Origin: Acidobacteriaceae bacterium KBS 89
Lineage (GTDB): Bacteria > Acidobacteriota > Terriglobia > Terriglobales > Acidobacteriaceae
Direction of reading: 5' to 3'
Assembly (NCBI GenBank): GCA_000381605.1
Contig: KB906754.1
Coordinates: 951,147-1,015,146, forward strand
Length of the DNA: 64,000 nt
The notes beneath the pieces are model-generated. The model was not told the DNA's origin, did no database searches, and saw nothing but the letters and a program-made list of their open reading frames with translations. Both the position numbers and the translations under genes were made by a program. How positions within the stretch are numbered: the first letter of the stretch is position 1; each line of letters begins with the position of its first letter. This document shows positions 45,948 to 53,459 of the stretch, piece after piece.

Positions 45948-47039
45948 ATGACTTCAGAGCAGAATGTACCCGAGGTGGAGTCACACCAGGGTTCGACAAT
46001 CTCACCCGGCCAGCAGGACGGGGAGGCGCAATTCACGCCCCAAAACGTGCAGCACGGCATGGGCCAGTCCAAGAGCAGCCGCCGCCGTCGCCGCAAGCGC
46101 AAGAACAAAGGCTCAGACGGCGCCCAGGGCGTGCAGTCAGGTGGCGACCAGGGCACAGGCCAGCCTATTGCCTCCATCCAGGGGTCAGCCGCCCCACAGC
46201 CATCGCAAGGCTCCCAGTCGGGCGGTGGCCAGCAGCAGAACGCTCCCTCGGGGGGCGGCAAGCGCTGGAAGAAGAAGTTCCGCGACCGCGACCGTCAGCG
46301 ATCTCCGGAGAATCCCGGAAACGTCGCCAGCGGCAGCAACGGCGGTGGCGGATACCGCGACCGTGACACCCATCAGCCCGGCAACAATAGTGGCGGCTTC
46401 AAACGCAAAGGCGGTGCGGGCAAGCAGCAGCGTGGCCCTCGCAGCTTCGTCGGCCCGATGGACCACAGCTATCGCGCCGTCAACGGCAACTTCGCCGAGA
46501 CACCACCCTCTACCATGGACGCTGGGAATGGCAACTACGGTCGCAGTAACGGCCACGGCGGCGGACGCAGCTACCAGAGCGACTCCCAGCCTATTGACTA
46601 TTCGCAGGGCCGCTCCATTCCTATTCCGGAGAACGCTCCTACCAAAATATTCTTCTTCATCGAAGACCTGTTCTTCATTGCGAAGATTCAGGAGACCGCG
46701 CGCAAGCTCGGAGTCAAGGTGGCGTTCGTCAAGAACGAGAAGGACGCAATTGCTGCACTCACAGCGGGCGCGGAAGAAGACCTCCCTGGCCTGATCGTGT
46801 TCGACCTCAACAATGCGAACGCCAAGCCGCTGACCCTGATTCCCAAGCTGAAAGCCAAGCTCAAGCGCAACACCTCCATTGTTGGCTTTTTGTCGCATTT
46901 GCAGGGAGATTTGAAGGCTAAGGCCGTGGAAGCGGGTTGCGATACGGTGATGCCGCGCGCTGCCTTCTCGCAGAACCTGCCCAATCTCCTCCGCCGTTAC
47001 GGTATGGAAGAGGAAGAAGAGCCAAACTACAACCAGTAG
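45948..47039 (+). CDS. Arg/Gly-rich disordered protein with C-terminal receiver-like domain
   Basis: A 363-residue protein. The first 220 residues are low-complexity, rich in Gln, Gly, Ser and Arg, with basic patch SSRRRRRKRKNKG, RWKKKFRDRDRQR and GG-rich stretches like those of RNA-binding tails. From about residue 225 (APTKIFFFIEDLFFIAKIQE) a CheY-like fold follows: LIVFDLNNANAKPLTLIPKL at the phosphorylation strand, then SIVGFLSHLQGDLKAKAVEA and the end MPRAAFSQNLPNLL. The N-terminal acidic pair is ED, and the phosphoacceptor position (VFDLN) is retained; the conserved Lys is replaced in DTVMPR. AGGAAG precedes the ATG. A role in RNA binding or nucleoid/regulatory condensates is inference. 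Confidence 0.7.
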   Translation: MTSEQNVPEVESHQGSTISPGQQDGEAQFTPQNVQHGMGQSKSSRRRRRKRKNKGSDGAQGVQSGGDQGTGQPIASIQGSAAPQPSQGSQSGGGQQQNAPSGGGKRWKKKFRDRDRQRSPENPGNVASGSNGGGGYRDRDTHQPGNNSGGFKRKGGAGKQQRGPRSFVGPMDHSYRAVNGNFAETPPSTMDAGNGNYGRSNGHGGGRSYQSDSQPIDYSQGRSIPIPENAPTKIFFFIEDLFFIAKIQETARKLGVKVAFVKNEKDAIAALTAGAEEDLPGLIVFDLNNANAKPLTLIPKLKAKLKRNTSIVGFLSHLQGDLKAKAVEAGCDTVMPRAAFSQNLPNLLRRYGMEEEEEPNYNQ

Positions 47040-47074
47040 GAATCGCTTCTTCCACTGCAGCGAAATTCATAACG

Positions 47075-47111
47075 AAGGCCCGATAGATTTCTATCGGGCC
47101 TTTTATTTTTT
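47075..47111 (+). terminator. Rho-independent terminator of the Arg/Gly-rich gene
   Basis: AAGGCCCGATAG-ATTT-CTATCGGGCCTT, a perfect 12-bp stem, followed by TTATTTTTT; the best terminator in the window, 35 nt after the stop. Confidence 0.9.
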
Positions 47112-47164
47112 GCGGTGGATCTAGGCGTTTTTGCTGGGGGTTTTGGCAAAAACGGGTGGTTGAA

Positions 47165-47209
47165 CGTGGTTTTTTGATGGTGAATTTGTGGTGGATTCGT
47201 GGTGAATTG
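47165..47209 (-). repeat. CACCA-rich dispersed element, copy B
   Basis: Read on the minus strand it begins CAATTCACCACGAATCCACC and ends TTCACCATCAAAAAACCACG, matching copy A at 34206-34247 in order and spacing. The surrounding 47112-47290 is extremely G/T-rich on the plus strand, with further GTGGT units, and holds no gene. Confidence 0.5.
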
Positions 47210-47293
47210 TGGTGCGTTGATGGTCGTTTTTCGGAGTAGAAAAACACGCCACAGATTTCGGGTTTATTTTAGGAATTCCCATTTTGGGAATTG

Positions 47294-47662
47294 CTAGCCC
47301 GGAGGCCACTTCATATGCCTGCCGCCGAGCAGATGCAGATGCAGGTGGTGCACAGTTTGCCCTCCATCGTCCCCTGTGTTCACGACGATCCGGTAGCCAT
47401 CGTCCAGCGATTCTTTGCGTGCGATCTCTGCCGCTGCAGCCATCAGGTGACCCATCAGTGCAGTGTCTTCTGCCAGAGCCTTTGCCGTAGAAGCTATGTG
47501 TTGCTTGGGGATTATCAACAGGTGCGTGGGCGCCTGGGGATTGATGTCGGGGAAGCCGATGCTCAGCTCGTCTTCGTATACGCGGCTAGCCGGAATCGTT
47601 CCATCGACGATCTTGCAAAAAAGACAGTCGGGAGATGCAGCGGCGTTCGGCTTTGTCTTCAT
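47294..47662 (-). CDS. HIT family (HINT-like) nucleotide hydrolase
   Basis: A 122-residue protein with N-terminal CLFCKIVDGTIPASRVYEDE (the usual zinc Cys pair position) and the histidine triad HHLHLHLLGG. HINT proteins hydrolyse AMP-linked amides. The ATG overlaps the stop of the M48 protease gene as ATGA, so both are translated together. The functional link between the two is not established. Confidence 0.92.
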   Translation of the reverse strand: MKTKPNAAASPDCLFCKIVDGTIPASRVYEDELSIGFPDINPQAPTHLLIIPKQHIASTAKALAEDTALMGHLMAAAAEIARKESLDDGYRIVVNTGDDGGQTVHHLHLHLLGGRHMKWPPG

Positions 47663-48987
47663 GGCTGAAAGTACTTCGGATGCTGCCCTTCTGTCCAGGG
47701 GTTGTAAGCCGCGGCGAAGGCCGCACGACTGGCAATCGACGGATGGCTCGACGTCCAGAACTCGACGAATGGATGCGGTGTTGGATCGTCCAGAGAGGTC
47801 TCGCCGAGCCGCTGAAACCCACGCTGCGTCGACAGTTGCGGGTCGGCGACGATGCCATGAATCGCCTCCATTCCGTAGACATCCGCAGCATGTTCGATCG
47901 AGCGGCCGAACGCATTCTCAACCGGCTCGGTGAAGAAGCTCATACCATTCAGCACGAGTGCCAGCACCGCCAGGAAGGCCCAGTCATTCTGGGAGCGGAT
48001 TCGCCATTTCGCCCCATACCGTTTGAGCAGCCACTCGGTCACCTTCTGGCCCCAGAAGAATGCGACCAGCAGCAGCCCGGCGGTGAACAGCAGGCCGGCC
48101 ACGATGTGATGCAGTGCATAGTGTCCCAGCTCGTGCCCAAAGATGCCGGACAGCTCATCGGGAGTCGCCGCCGCGATCGTGGTGTCCCACAACACCAGCC
48201 GCTTCGATGGCCCGAACCCCGTCACATAGGCGTTCAGACTCGTCACCTTCTGGCTGGCTCGCATGAAGAACATTCTCTCGGGCGGCACGCTCACGCCGCT
48301 CCTGGCCACCACCTTCTCCAACTGCTCGACCAGAGCGGGATTGCTCTGCTGAAGAGGCTCAAACTTGTTGAACATGGGATCAACCAGAATCGGCGAGACA
48401 AAGACCCCGAAAAGCACCCCTGCCATCGTTGGAATCCAGAACCAGAACCACCAGTGCTTTGGCGACCGCTTGATCACCCAGAACAGCACCATCACCAACA
48501 GCGAGCCGACGAGCCAGGTCAGGAGGAAGCTCTTCGCCAAGTCCCAGACCCAACTTCCCCATCCCTGCACCGACAGCCCGTACGCCACCGCGATATGGTG
48601 GCCATAGATCCGCAACGGAGCATCGAGCAACGTGATCGTCAGCAGAAAGAGAAACACGAAGACGAAGCACTGGACCCACCGGTTTTTCGTCAGGTTTTCA
48701 GCAACATTTCGCATTCGTGCCGGCACGCCCGCCACGAGCAACAGGACCAACTGCAGAATTCCCCAGGCTTCACCTGCAAAATGCAGAGTCGTGCGTGCTC
48801 GAAACAGCTCCTGCGCCGGCTTCAGCTTCTCAGGCGGCAGCGTATACGCCGGTCGATTCACGGCGGCCTGCCGCAACGCCAGCGCCTCGGTCGGGGTTGT
48901 CCCCTGCGCCCTTCCGGACGTCGTCAGCGCAGAGATAGCAACCAGCAGAAGCAGAACGATACGAAACCTGATCAATGAAAGCTCCAC
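47659..48987 (-). CDS. M48 family membrane metalloprotease (Ste24/HtpX-like)
   Basis: A 442-residue integral membrane zinc protease. A signal or first membrane helix (IVLLLLVAISALTTSGRAQ) is followed by several helices; the zinc motif is IFGHELGHYALHH (HExxH) with a downstream Glu helix in HAADVYGMEAIHG. Architecture (long N-terminal multi-helix part, DPMFNKFEPL before the active site) matches Ste24/CAAX-type M48A rather than short HtpX. It would degrade or process membrane proteins. Convergent gene HIT overlaps downstream on the same strand by ATGA. Confidence 0.92.
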   Translation of the reverse strand: MELSLIRFRIVLLLLVAISALTTSGRAQGTTPTEALALRQAAVNRPAYTLPPEKLKPAQELFRARTTLHFAGEAWGILQLVLLLVAGVPARMRNVAENLTKNRWVQCFVFVFLFLLTITLLDAPLRIYGHHIAVAYGLSVQGWGSWVWDLAKSFLLTWLVGSLLVMVLFWVIKRSPKHWWFWFWIPTMAGVLFGVFVSPILVDPMFNKFEPLQQSNPALVEQLEKVVARSGVSVPPERMFFMRASQKVTSLNAYVTGFGPSKRLVLWDTTIAAATPDELSGIFGHELGHYALHHIVAGLLFTAGLLLVAFFWGQKVTEWLLKRYGAKWRIRSQNDWAFLAVLALVLNGMSFFTEPVENAFGRSIEHAADVYGMEAIHGIVADPQLSTQRGFQRLGETSLDDPTPHPFVEFWTSSHPSIASRAAFAAAYNPWTEGQHPKYFQP

Positions 48988-49174
48988 GGACGGTCATAAG
49001 ACACGGAAAGAGAACTTGAGAATTTGGACACAGACTTGGGTAGCGAGCGGTCCAGAACTGGGTAGATCCGCGATCGTATCCGTATTCTCTGAGAAGCACC
49101 TGTCAACTAAGACTATCAACGCCAACGCTCTCGTGTAGAGACGGTATTTGCTCGCTGAATTGGCCTCGTAGGAG
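48988..49174. other. Non-coding stretch with one arm of a direct repeat
   Basis: Part of the 49 kb gap. Besides the 27-nt repeat unit at 49113-49139 I see nothing convincing here; the region is lower in G+C than its surroundings. Confidence 0.35.
49113..49139 (+). repeat. 27-nt direct repeat, left copy
   Basis: CTATCAACGCCAACGCTCTC plus GTGTAGA. It matches 50478-50504 in 25 of 27 positions (AA versus GG in the middle). The two copies bracket 1.34 kb with two hypothetical genes and a response regulator. Confidence 0.6.
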
Positions 49175-49399
49175 ATGCGGCTAGTACCGAATGATGGGCA
49201 AACCCTGTTCTGGCGATTTGTCACCAACCAACTGGTAGTTCGGAGCGGAGCGTTGGGGCAGCTTACACCCTTTCTAGTTCTACCTGCCTTGGTCGTTTTG
49301 TCGCCAATCCAACAAGCAGAAGATAGCCCAGCATTTCATATCCGTATTGAAGCTAAGCCGCAGGAACGATCTGCTAGTATTCGGGGTATTAAGTCGTGA
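49175..49399 (+). CDS. Doubtful small hypothetical protein
   Basis: A 74-codon frame (MRLVPNDGQTLFWRF) ending in a GTGA overlap with the next frame. GTAGGAG is directly in front of the ATG, too close for an ordinary ribosome site. No family recognised; it may be a gene remnant. Confidence 0.25.
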   Translation: MRLVPNDGQTLFWRFVTNQLVVRSGALGQLTPFLVLPALVVLSPIQQAEDSPAFHIRIEAKPQERSASIRGIKS

Positions 49400-49698
49400 G
49401 GCGCCTCCTCCAACTCGGCACATTTCTTCTTATCTTGGCAGCGCTACTCACGCCAATTGTCGAATTCTTCGACCAGTGGGATCCTCCCGGCCCGGAAGAC
49501 GATACAGAGATGGCCGTCTTTGGCTTCATTTTTGTGATGTGCCTGGTTCTCTTGGTCTGCAAGCTAACGGCTTCAATAGCTAGCTTTCTAATGGTCGTGG
49601 TCACCGCCCTTCGACAAAATAAAGGTTCGCCGGTCCAAGCGATTCGCTACTTTGTAAGCGTTGTTCCGCCTCAAATCTCCCCTCCCCTCAGAACCTGA
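49396..49698 (+). CDS. Small putative membrane protein
   Basis: A 100-residue product starting at GTG, with two hydrophobic helices (LLQLGTFLLILAALLTPIVE and AVFGFIFVMCLVLLVCKLTA) separated by an acidic loop FDQWDPPGPEDDTE, and a basic tail. The start overlaps the previous frame by GTGA. No known family; the region is G+C-poorer than the rest. It could be a short membrane-bound regulator or a remnant. Confidence 0.4.
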   Translation: MRRLLQLGTFLLILAALLTPIVEFFDQWDPPGPEDDTEMAVFGFIFVMCLVLLVCKLTASIASFLMVVVTALRQNKGSPVQAIRYFVSVVPPQISPPLRT

Positions 49699-50001
49699 TT
49701 CCGGGAAAGTGCACGCCACATTGACGGGAAATCCCTGTCCTGTGGTTGACCTACTCGCGTGTGTTCTGCGCGAGTTGTCACGCTTTGCACCTCGGAGGAA
49801 TCACATGTTGTTTTGCAGACTGCTACAAGGTCGTTATGGGATAGATATATCTTTTCCTTCCAACGATAGGGTTCTCACGTGGTCCGCCGCTTCGCTCATT
49901 GCGAGCAAGTACCTTTCTCCCTGGACGGAACTTTGGGTCTATTCGCTTGCAACGGGACCGAGGCTGGCCACTGGATTGGGTCAGCAACAAAAGGCGGCCC
50001 G
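49699..50001. other. Non-coding stretch
   Basis: About 300 nt before the response regulator without a supported gene or clear structure; the G+C content is low. Confidence 0.35.
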
Positions 50002-50391
50002 ATGACAAAGAGCAAGCTGCCGATCATATTTGTGGTCGACGATGACAGCGTAATTGCAACAACGCTCACAATCATTTTGCAGCAAAACGGCTTTGACGCA
50101 GTTGCGTTTACCAGACCGCAAGCCGCACTAGAAAGTGCCCAAATTTCTTGTCCGGACTTTGTTCTATCTGATGTGATGATGCCCGAGATGCTAGGAACCG
50201 AACTAGCGATTGAACTCAAGAAGATTTGTTCGAAGCTGAAAATTCTTTTGTTTTCCGGTCAAGCTGCGACGACAAATCTCTGGGCTGAGGCGAACTCGGG
50301 TTCCAGCTTCGAAATCCTCTCTAAGCCTGTTCACCCAACTGATCTTATCGCTGCGATCAAACGAATTTTACGTTCAGGAGCTAGCGAATGA
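50002..50391 (+). CDS. Single-domain response regulator
   Basis: A 129-residue stand-alone receiver. FVVDDDSV gives the acidic pocket (Asp13-15), VLSDVMMPE the phosphoacceptor Asp57, LLFSGQ the Ser/Thr switch position, and ILSKPVHPTDLI the conserved Lys. No output domain is present, so it acts as a phosphorelay or protein-interaction switch like CheY/Spo0F. AAGGCGG precedes the ATG. No kinase lies nearby. Confidence 0.88.
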   Translation: MTKSKLPIIFVVDDDSVIATTLTIILQQNGFDAVAFTRPQAALESAQISCPDFVLSDVMMPEMLGTELAIELKKICSKLKILLFSGQAATTNLWAEANSGSSFEILSKPVHPTDLIAAIKRILRSGASE

Positions 50392-50477
50392 CACTTGACG
50401 TTTATCTGTATCGGAAGGCCATGTCGGTTGCCGCATATTCTCCTTCGGACTTTGCGGTGAAAAGAAGATCCAGACGC

Positions 50478-50504
50478 TATCAACGCCGGCGCTCTCGTGT
50501 AGAA
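50478..50504 (+). repeat. 27-nt direct repeat, right copy
   Basis: CTATCAACGCCGGCGCTCTC plus GTGTAGA; 25 of 27 positions agree with 49113-49139. It ends 20 nt before the ArsR promoter. Confidence 0.6.
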
Positions 50505-50523
50505 GCCGATAGCATGCCTTCTC

Positions 50524-50552
50524 TTGACAAATCATAACCAAACGGTTATGGT
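50524..50552 (+). promoter_or_regulatory. ArsR promoter with operator; probably leaderless transcript
   Basis: TTGACA (50524-50529), 17-nt spacer and TATGGT (50547-50552). The spacer contains the inverted repeat ATAACC-AAAC-GGTTAT (50534-50549), the operator type known for ArsR regulators paired with SRPBCC genes. Transcription should begin near 50559, the ATG itself, and no Shine-Dalgarno is present. Confidence 0.65.
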
Positions 50553-50558
50553 TTGCAC

Positions 50559-50885
50559 ATGAAACCGGCTAGTGCAAATCACGTGTTCCGCGCTCTTGCC
50601 GACCCGACTCGCAGGGCCATCTTCGAGGAGTTGACCCGGCAGGGCGAACAGACGGTTCACGCGTTGACTCGCTATGCGGGGGTGTCCCAGCCTGCTGTCT
50701 CCAAACACCTGACGGTGCTGAAGCGGGCAAAGCTGGTACGGCATCGCCGCGAGGGACGCGAAACTCACTATCGCGCGCAGCCCGACGCGCTGGCACCGAT
50801 GGTGGACTGGATGCGTGACTACGGCGCCTTCTGGCGTGACCGGTTCGATCAGCTTGAAGCCCTTTTGGAAAGGATGGAACCATGA
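50559..50885 (+). CDS. ArsR family transcriptional repressor
   Basis: A 108-residue winged-helix regulator: FRALADPTRRAIFEELTRQG, recognition helix VSQPAVSKHLTVLKRAKLVR, wing RREGRETHYRAQ. No metal-binding Cys cluster is present, which fits the group that controls an adjacent SRPBCC gene. It overlaps the next gene by ATGA and has its operator in the promoter, so negative autoregulation of the three-gene operon is expected. Confidence 0.92.
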   Translation: MKPASANHVFRALADPTRRAIFEELTRQGEQTVHALTRYAGVSQPAVSKHLTVLKRAKLVRHRREGRETHYRAQPDALAPMVDWMRDYGAFWRDRFDQLEALLERMEP

Positions 50886-51346
50886 GCACAATGAGCAATG
50901 CAGCAGCGAGAAGCAATGCATCAGAGAGTCCCCGTACCCTTGTGGTCGAGAGGGTTTTCCCACACCCGCCAGAGAAGCTGTGGCGAGCGCTTACCGAGAG
51001 CCCGCTGCTCGCACAATGGATGATGAACAACGACTTCGAGCCGGTGGTCGGGCGGAAGTTCCAATTTCGGGCCGATCCCGCGCCGAACTGGAATGGTGTT
51101 GTTGACTGCGAGGTGCTGATCGTCGACCCACTCCAACGCCTGTCCTATAACTGGGGTGTTGGTGGAAGCGAATCCGGGCTTCAATGGGTGGTGCTCTGGA
51201 CGTTGACTCCAGCCGAAGGCGGGACGCACGTTCGCATGGAGCAGTCCGGCTTCCGTCCCGATCAGCAGCAAGCGTATCAGGGCGCAAACTACGGCTGGCA
51301 GAAGTTCTTCGGCGGTCTGGAGAAGGTCATTGGGGGATTGGAATGA
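50882..51346 (+). CDS. SRPBCC (AHSA1-like) family protein
   Basis: A 154-residue START/Bet-v1-like protein. Opening VVERVFPHPPEKLWRALTES, GRKFQFRADPAP, and the ending GWQKFFGGLEKVIGGLE are typical of activator-of-Hsp90 homologue domain 1 proteins found next to ArsR genes. It binds hydrophobic ligands in a deep cavity; the ligand is unknown. Overlaps ArsR and DoxX genes by ATGA on both sides. Confidence 0.92.
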   Translation: MSTMSNAAARSNASESPRTLVVERVFPHPPEKLWRALTESPLLAQWMMNNDFEPVVGRKFQFRADPAPNWNGVVDCEVLIVDPLQRLSYNWGVGGSESGLQWVVLWTLTPAEGGTHVRMEQSGFRPDQQQAYQGANYGWQKFFGGLEKVIGGLE

Positions 51347-51762
51347 CTACGAGAACAAAAAACATTGCCTATTGGACTACGACCATTCTCATAGCGTTTT
51401 TTATCGGAAGCGGCGGCGGCGCTCAGATCGCACAATATCTCGCCAACCCCCATGGCGTCGTGCCCGTCCTTGGCTATCCAATGTACTTCTTTGCCATCCT
51501 GGGATTCTGGAAGGTGCTTGGAGCCATTGCCATCCTCGTGCCGCGATATCCGCGGCTCAAGGAATGGGCGTATGCCGGCATCTTCTTTGACCTGACAGGT
51601 GCGGCCGCATCCGTCGCCGCGGTCGGGAGTTACGGCGCTTACGCCTTTCACGTCATCGCGCCTCTCATTCTTACTGTTTTTACTGTGGCATCGTGGGCGT
51701 TACGACCGGAAAGCCGCACCATCGGCGTGCCCGTTCCATCGACAAACGGCGTGCCGGTATAG
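51343..51762 (+). CDS. DoxX-like membrane protein of the ArsR operon
   Basis: A 139-residue protein with four hydrophobic helices and the same core as the one at 21274-21711 (GYPMYFFAILGFWKVLG, LVPRYPRLKEWAYAGI). The ATG overlaps the SRPBCC stop (ATGA). An in-frame upstream extension to 51184 lies inside SRPBCC and is not used. It would be the membrane arm of an ArsR-controlled stress operon. Confidence 0.88.
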   Translation: MTTRTKNIAYWTTTILIAFFIGSGGGAQIAQYLANPHGVVPVLGYPMYFFAILGFWKVLGAIAILVPRYPRLKEWAYAGIFFDLTGAAASVAAVGSYGAYAFHVIAPLILTVFTVASWALRPESRTIGVPVPSTNGVPV

Positions 51763-51794
51763 GCGTGGGAGCAACGTTTCTCCGTCACAGCGAT

Positions 51795-51824
51795 CGATGG
51801 CCAAGTTGGCGGGCTTGGCCATCG
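51795..51824. terminator. Hairpin between convergent genes
   Basis: Perfect 11-bp stem CGATGGCCAAG / CTTGGCCATCG, 8-nt loop, between DoxX (+) and DUF1801 (-). No U-run, but the place fits a two-way terminator. Confidence 0.5.
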
Positions 51825-51834
51825 CATCAAAGGT

Positions 51835-51866
51835 GTTTCTCTGAACTAGCCGTTTTCAAGGCGCGC
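51835..51866. repeat. 32-nt direct repeat over the DUF1801 3' end
   Basis: GTTTCTCTGAACTAGCCGTT onward; 29 of 32 positions agree with 54651-54682. It covers the stop codon and 3' flank of the DUF1801 gene. Confidence 0.55.
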
Positions 51867-52247
51867 TTTGATGTCCGAGTACGCCTTCTCGATAAGCCTG
51901 CTGAGCGATGCGGCGTCGGTGGCCGTTCCCGGTCTCAGCTTCACATGGCGCATGAACTTGCCGGCGCCTTGCAACAAGCGGGCCGGATCCGGCAACGTTG
52001 CGCCGTGAAAGAACCCCACGTTCACGTGTGAGGTAAATACATTGACGTAGCCGAAAGGCGCATCGCCGAGACAGGCAACCGGACAGCCGTCATGCAGGGT
52101 CTCCCGGACTTCGTCCCCGCATCTTCGCATCACCTCAAACCACCGATGCGCGAGGGCTCCTAATTCACCTTCATGCTTTTTCATCCAGGCATCGATGGCA
52201 GGATCGCGTTCGACAGCGCCGTTGAATCGAAGCAATTCCGTTCTCAT
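51846..52247 (-). CDS. DUF1801 family protein
   Basis: A 133-residue cytoplasmic protein. Core DGCPVACLGDAPFGYVNVFT, SHVNVGFFHGATLPDPARLL and GAGKFMRHVKLR are the family pattern. GGAG is 5 nt before the ATG at 52247. Function is unknown; the fold is similar to frataxin-like YdhG proteins. The last codons and the following bases are repeated at 54651-54682. Confidence 0.85.
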   Translation of the reverse strand: MRTELLRFNGAVERDPAIDAWMKKHEGELGALAHRWFEVMRRCGDEVRETLHDGCPVACLGDAPFGYVNVFTSHVNVGFFHGATLPDPARLLQGAGKFMRHVKLRPGTATDAASLSRLIEKAYSDIKARLENG

Positions 52248-52397
52248 CGTCACTCCACATGCTGGGCCGCGTCTTCTCTTTGACGACGATTTGCCATTGC
52301 TCAATGGAGCAAGGTCAAGCGATCTGTCGTACGTTGCTTCCAAGGTACGACAGATCGCTTCCACTCAGCTTTGAGGAGGAGGGGAATTTCAGGGCCT

Positions 52398-53189
52398 TTA
52401 CTTCGAACCAGCCTTTGAGGCCGCGTCAAAAATCACAGCGGCGACCTTGGACGGTTGAGCCAGCATAATTACATGGCTGGAGGGGACAGTCGTCGTTGTC
52501 GCACCGATTTTCTTCGCCTGTGCTGCTTCGAGATCGGGTGAAATTGCCCGGTCATTTGCGGCGATGATGTACCACGAGGGTTTCGACTTCCAGGCTGGAG
52601 TCGTGACCTCTCCCTTCATCGCAGCAACGCTTGTCGGCACCTGCGTTGCGGTCAGAACTTCAATCTCTTTGGCGGAAAGGTCTTGCGCGAAATCCTCAGA
52701 GATCCCCTTGGGCGTCAATTTGAGGAAACCACTCTTGTCAGGACGCAGTTCTGTACCGATAGGTGTCGGAACGCTCGTAATGAGAGCAAAAGCGGATTCT
52801 CCGTTATCTGGAGCCACGGCCGACACATAGACGAGTCCGGCCACTTTAGGATCGTTTCCAGCTTCGGTGATCACAGCTCCACCGTACGAGTGACCGACGA
52901 GCAATACCGGCCCATCCGCGAGAGCAATGGCCCGCTGCGTTGCTGAAACGTCGTCCGCGAATGATGTCAGCGGGATCTGAACAGCAACAACACGCAGGCC
53001 CTTCGTCTCCAGTAATGGAATTAGCTTCGACCAGCTCGAACCGTCCGCCCATGCACCGTGAATGAGGAGTACGGTTCTTACTGCTGTTGTAGGCTGCGTC
53101 TGTGCCGTCGCCTTGGCGGCAGGAACGACGATCGCGAGTAGCGCGGCAGACGTCGCCACGACATTCCGAACAAACCTGAATACTTGCAT
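52398..53189 (-). CDS. Exported alpha/beta hydrolase
   Basis: A 263-residue protein with a signal peptide (FVRNVVATSAALLAIVVPAA). The hydrolase begins with VLLIHGAWADGSSWSKLIPL, the nucleophile Ser is in LVGHSYGGAV, and the catalytic His is in VPSSHVIMLAQP. This form resembles esterases of the salicylate/methyl-ketone esterase group. AAGGAG lies 7 nt before the ATG at 53189; a longer frame upstream would place the signal inside the protein. The AraC-type regulator located upstream on the same strand could control it. Confidence 0.9.
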   Translation of the reverse strand: MQVFRFVRNVVATSAALLAIVVPAAKATAQTQPTTAVRTVLLIHGAWADGSSWSKLIPLLETKGLRVVAVQIPLTSFADDVSATQRAIALADGPVLLVGHSYGGAVITEAGNDPKVAGLVYVSAVAPDNGESAFALITSVPTPIGTELRPDKSGFLKLTPKGISEDFAQDLSAKEIEVLTATQVPTSVAAMKGEVTTPAWKSKPSWYIIAANDRAISPDLEAAQAKKIGATTTTVPSSHVIMLAQPSKVAAVIFDAASKAGSK

Positions 53190-53459
53190 TGTCTTTCTCC
53201 TTGAGGAAACGGAAGCTCCGGCCAAGACTCTAAGTTGTTCTCTCAGAATCAGTACGGAGTCAGCGAATGCGGACAAACACACATTTCTGGTGGCCATTCT
53301 CACATTCGCTATCCTGTTCTGCCTGAGCGTAGTTTCGGATGAGGGGAAGCATCTAGTCGAAAACGATCAAAAGCGGGACATTCCTGCTGGATACGTAAAG
53401 AATGGGCAAAGGAAAGGCCCGCCATGACGGCGGGCCAGCTCGCATAACGGATTGAATTC

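Noticed and set aside
47635-48978. 447-codon plus-strand frame opposite the M48 protease
   Set aside because: Composition (His/Arg/Gln-rich) is that of an antisense shadow of a high-G+C gene; the protease on the minus strand has a full set of family motifs.
51184-51762. N-terminally extended DoxX frame
   Set aside because: The extension lies inside the SRPBCC gene; the ATGA overlap at 51343 is the normal start.
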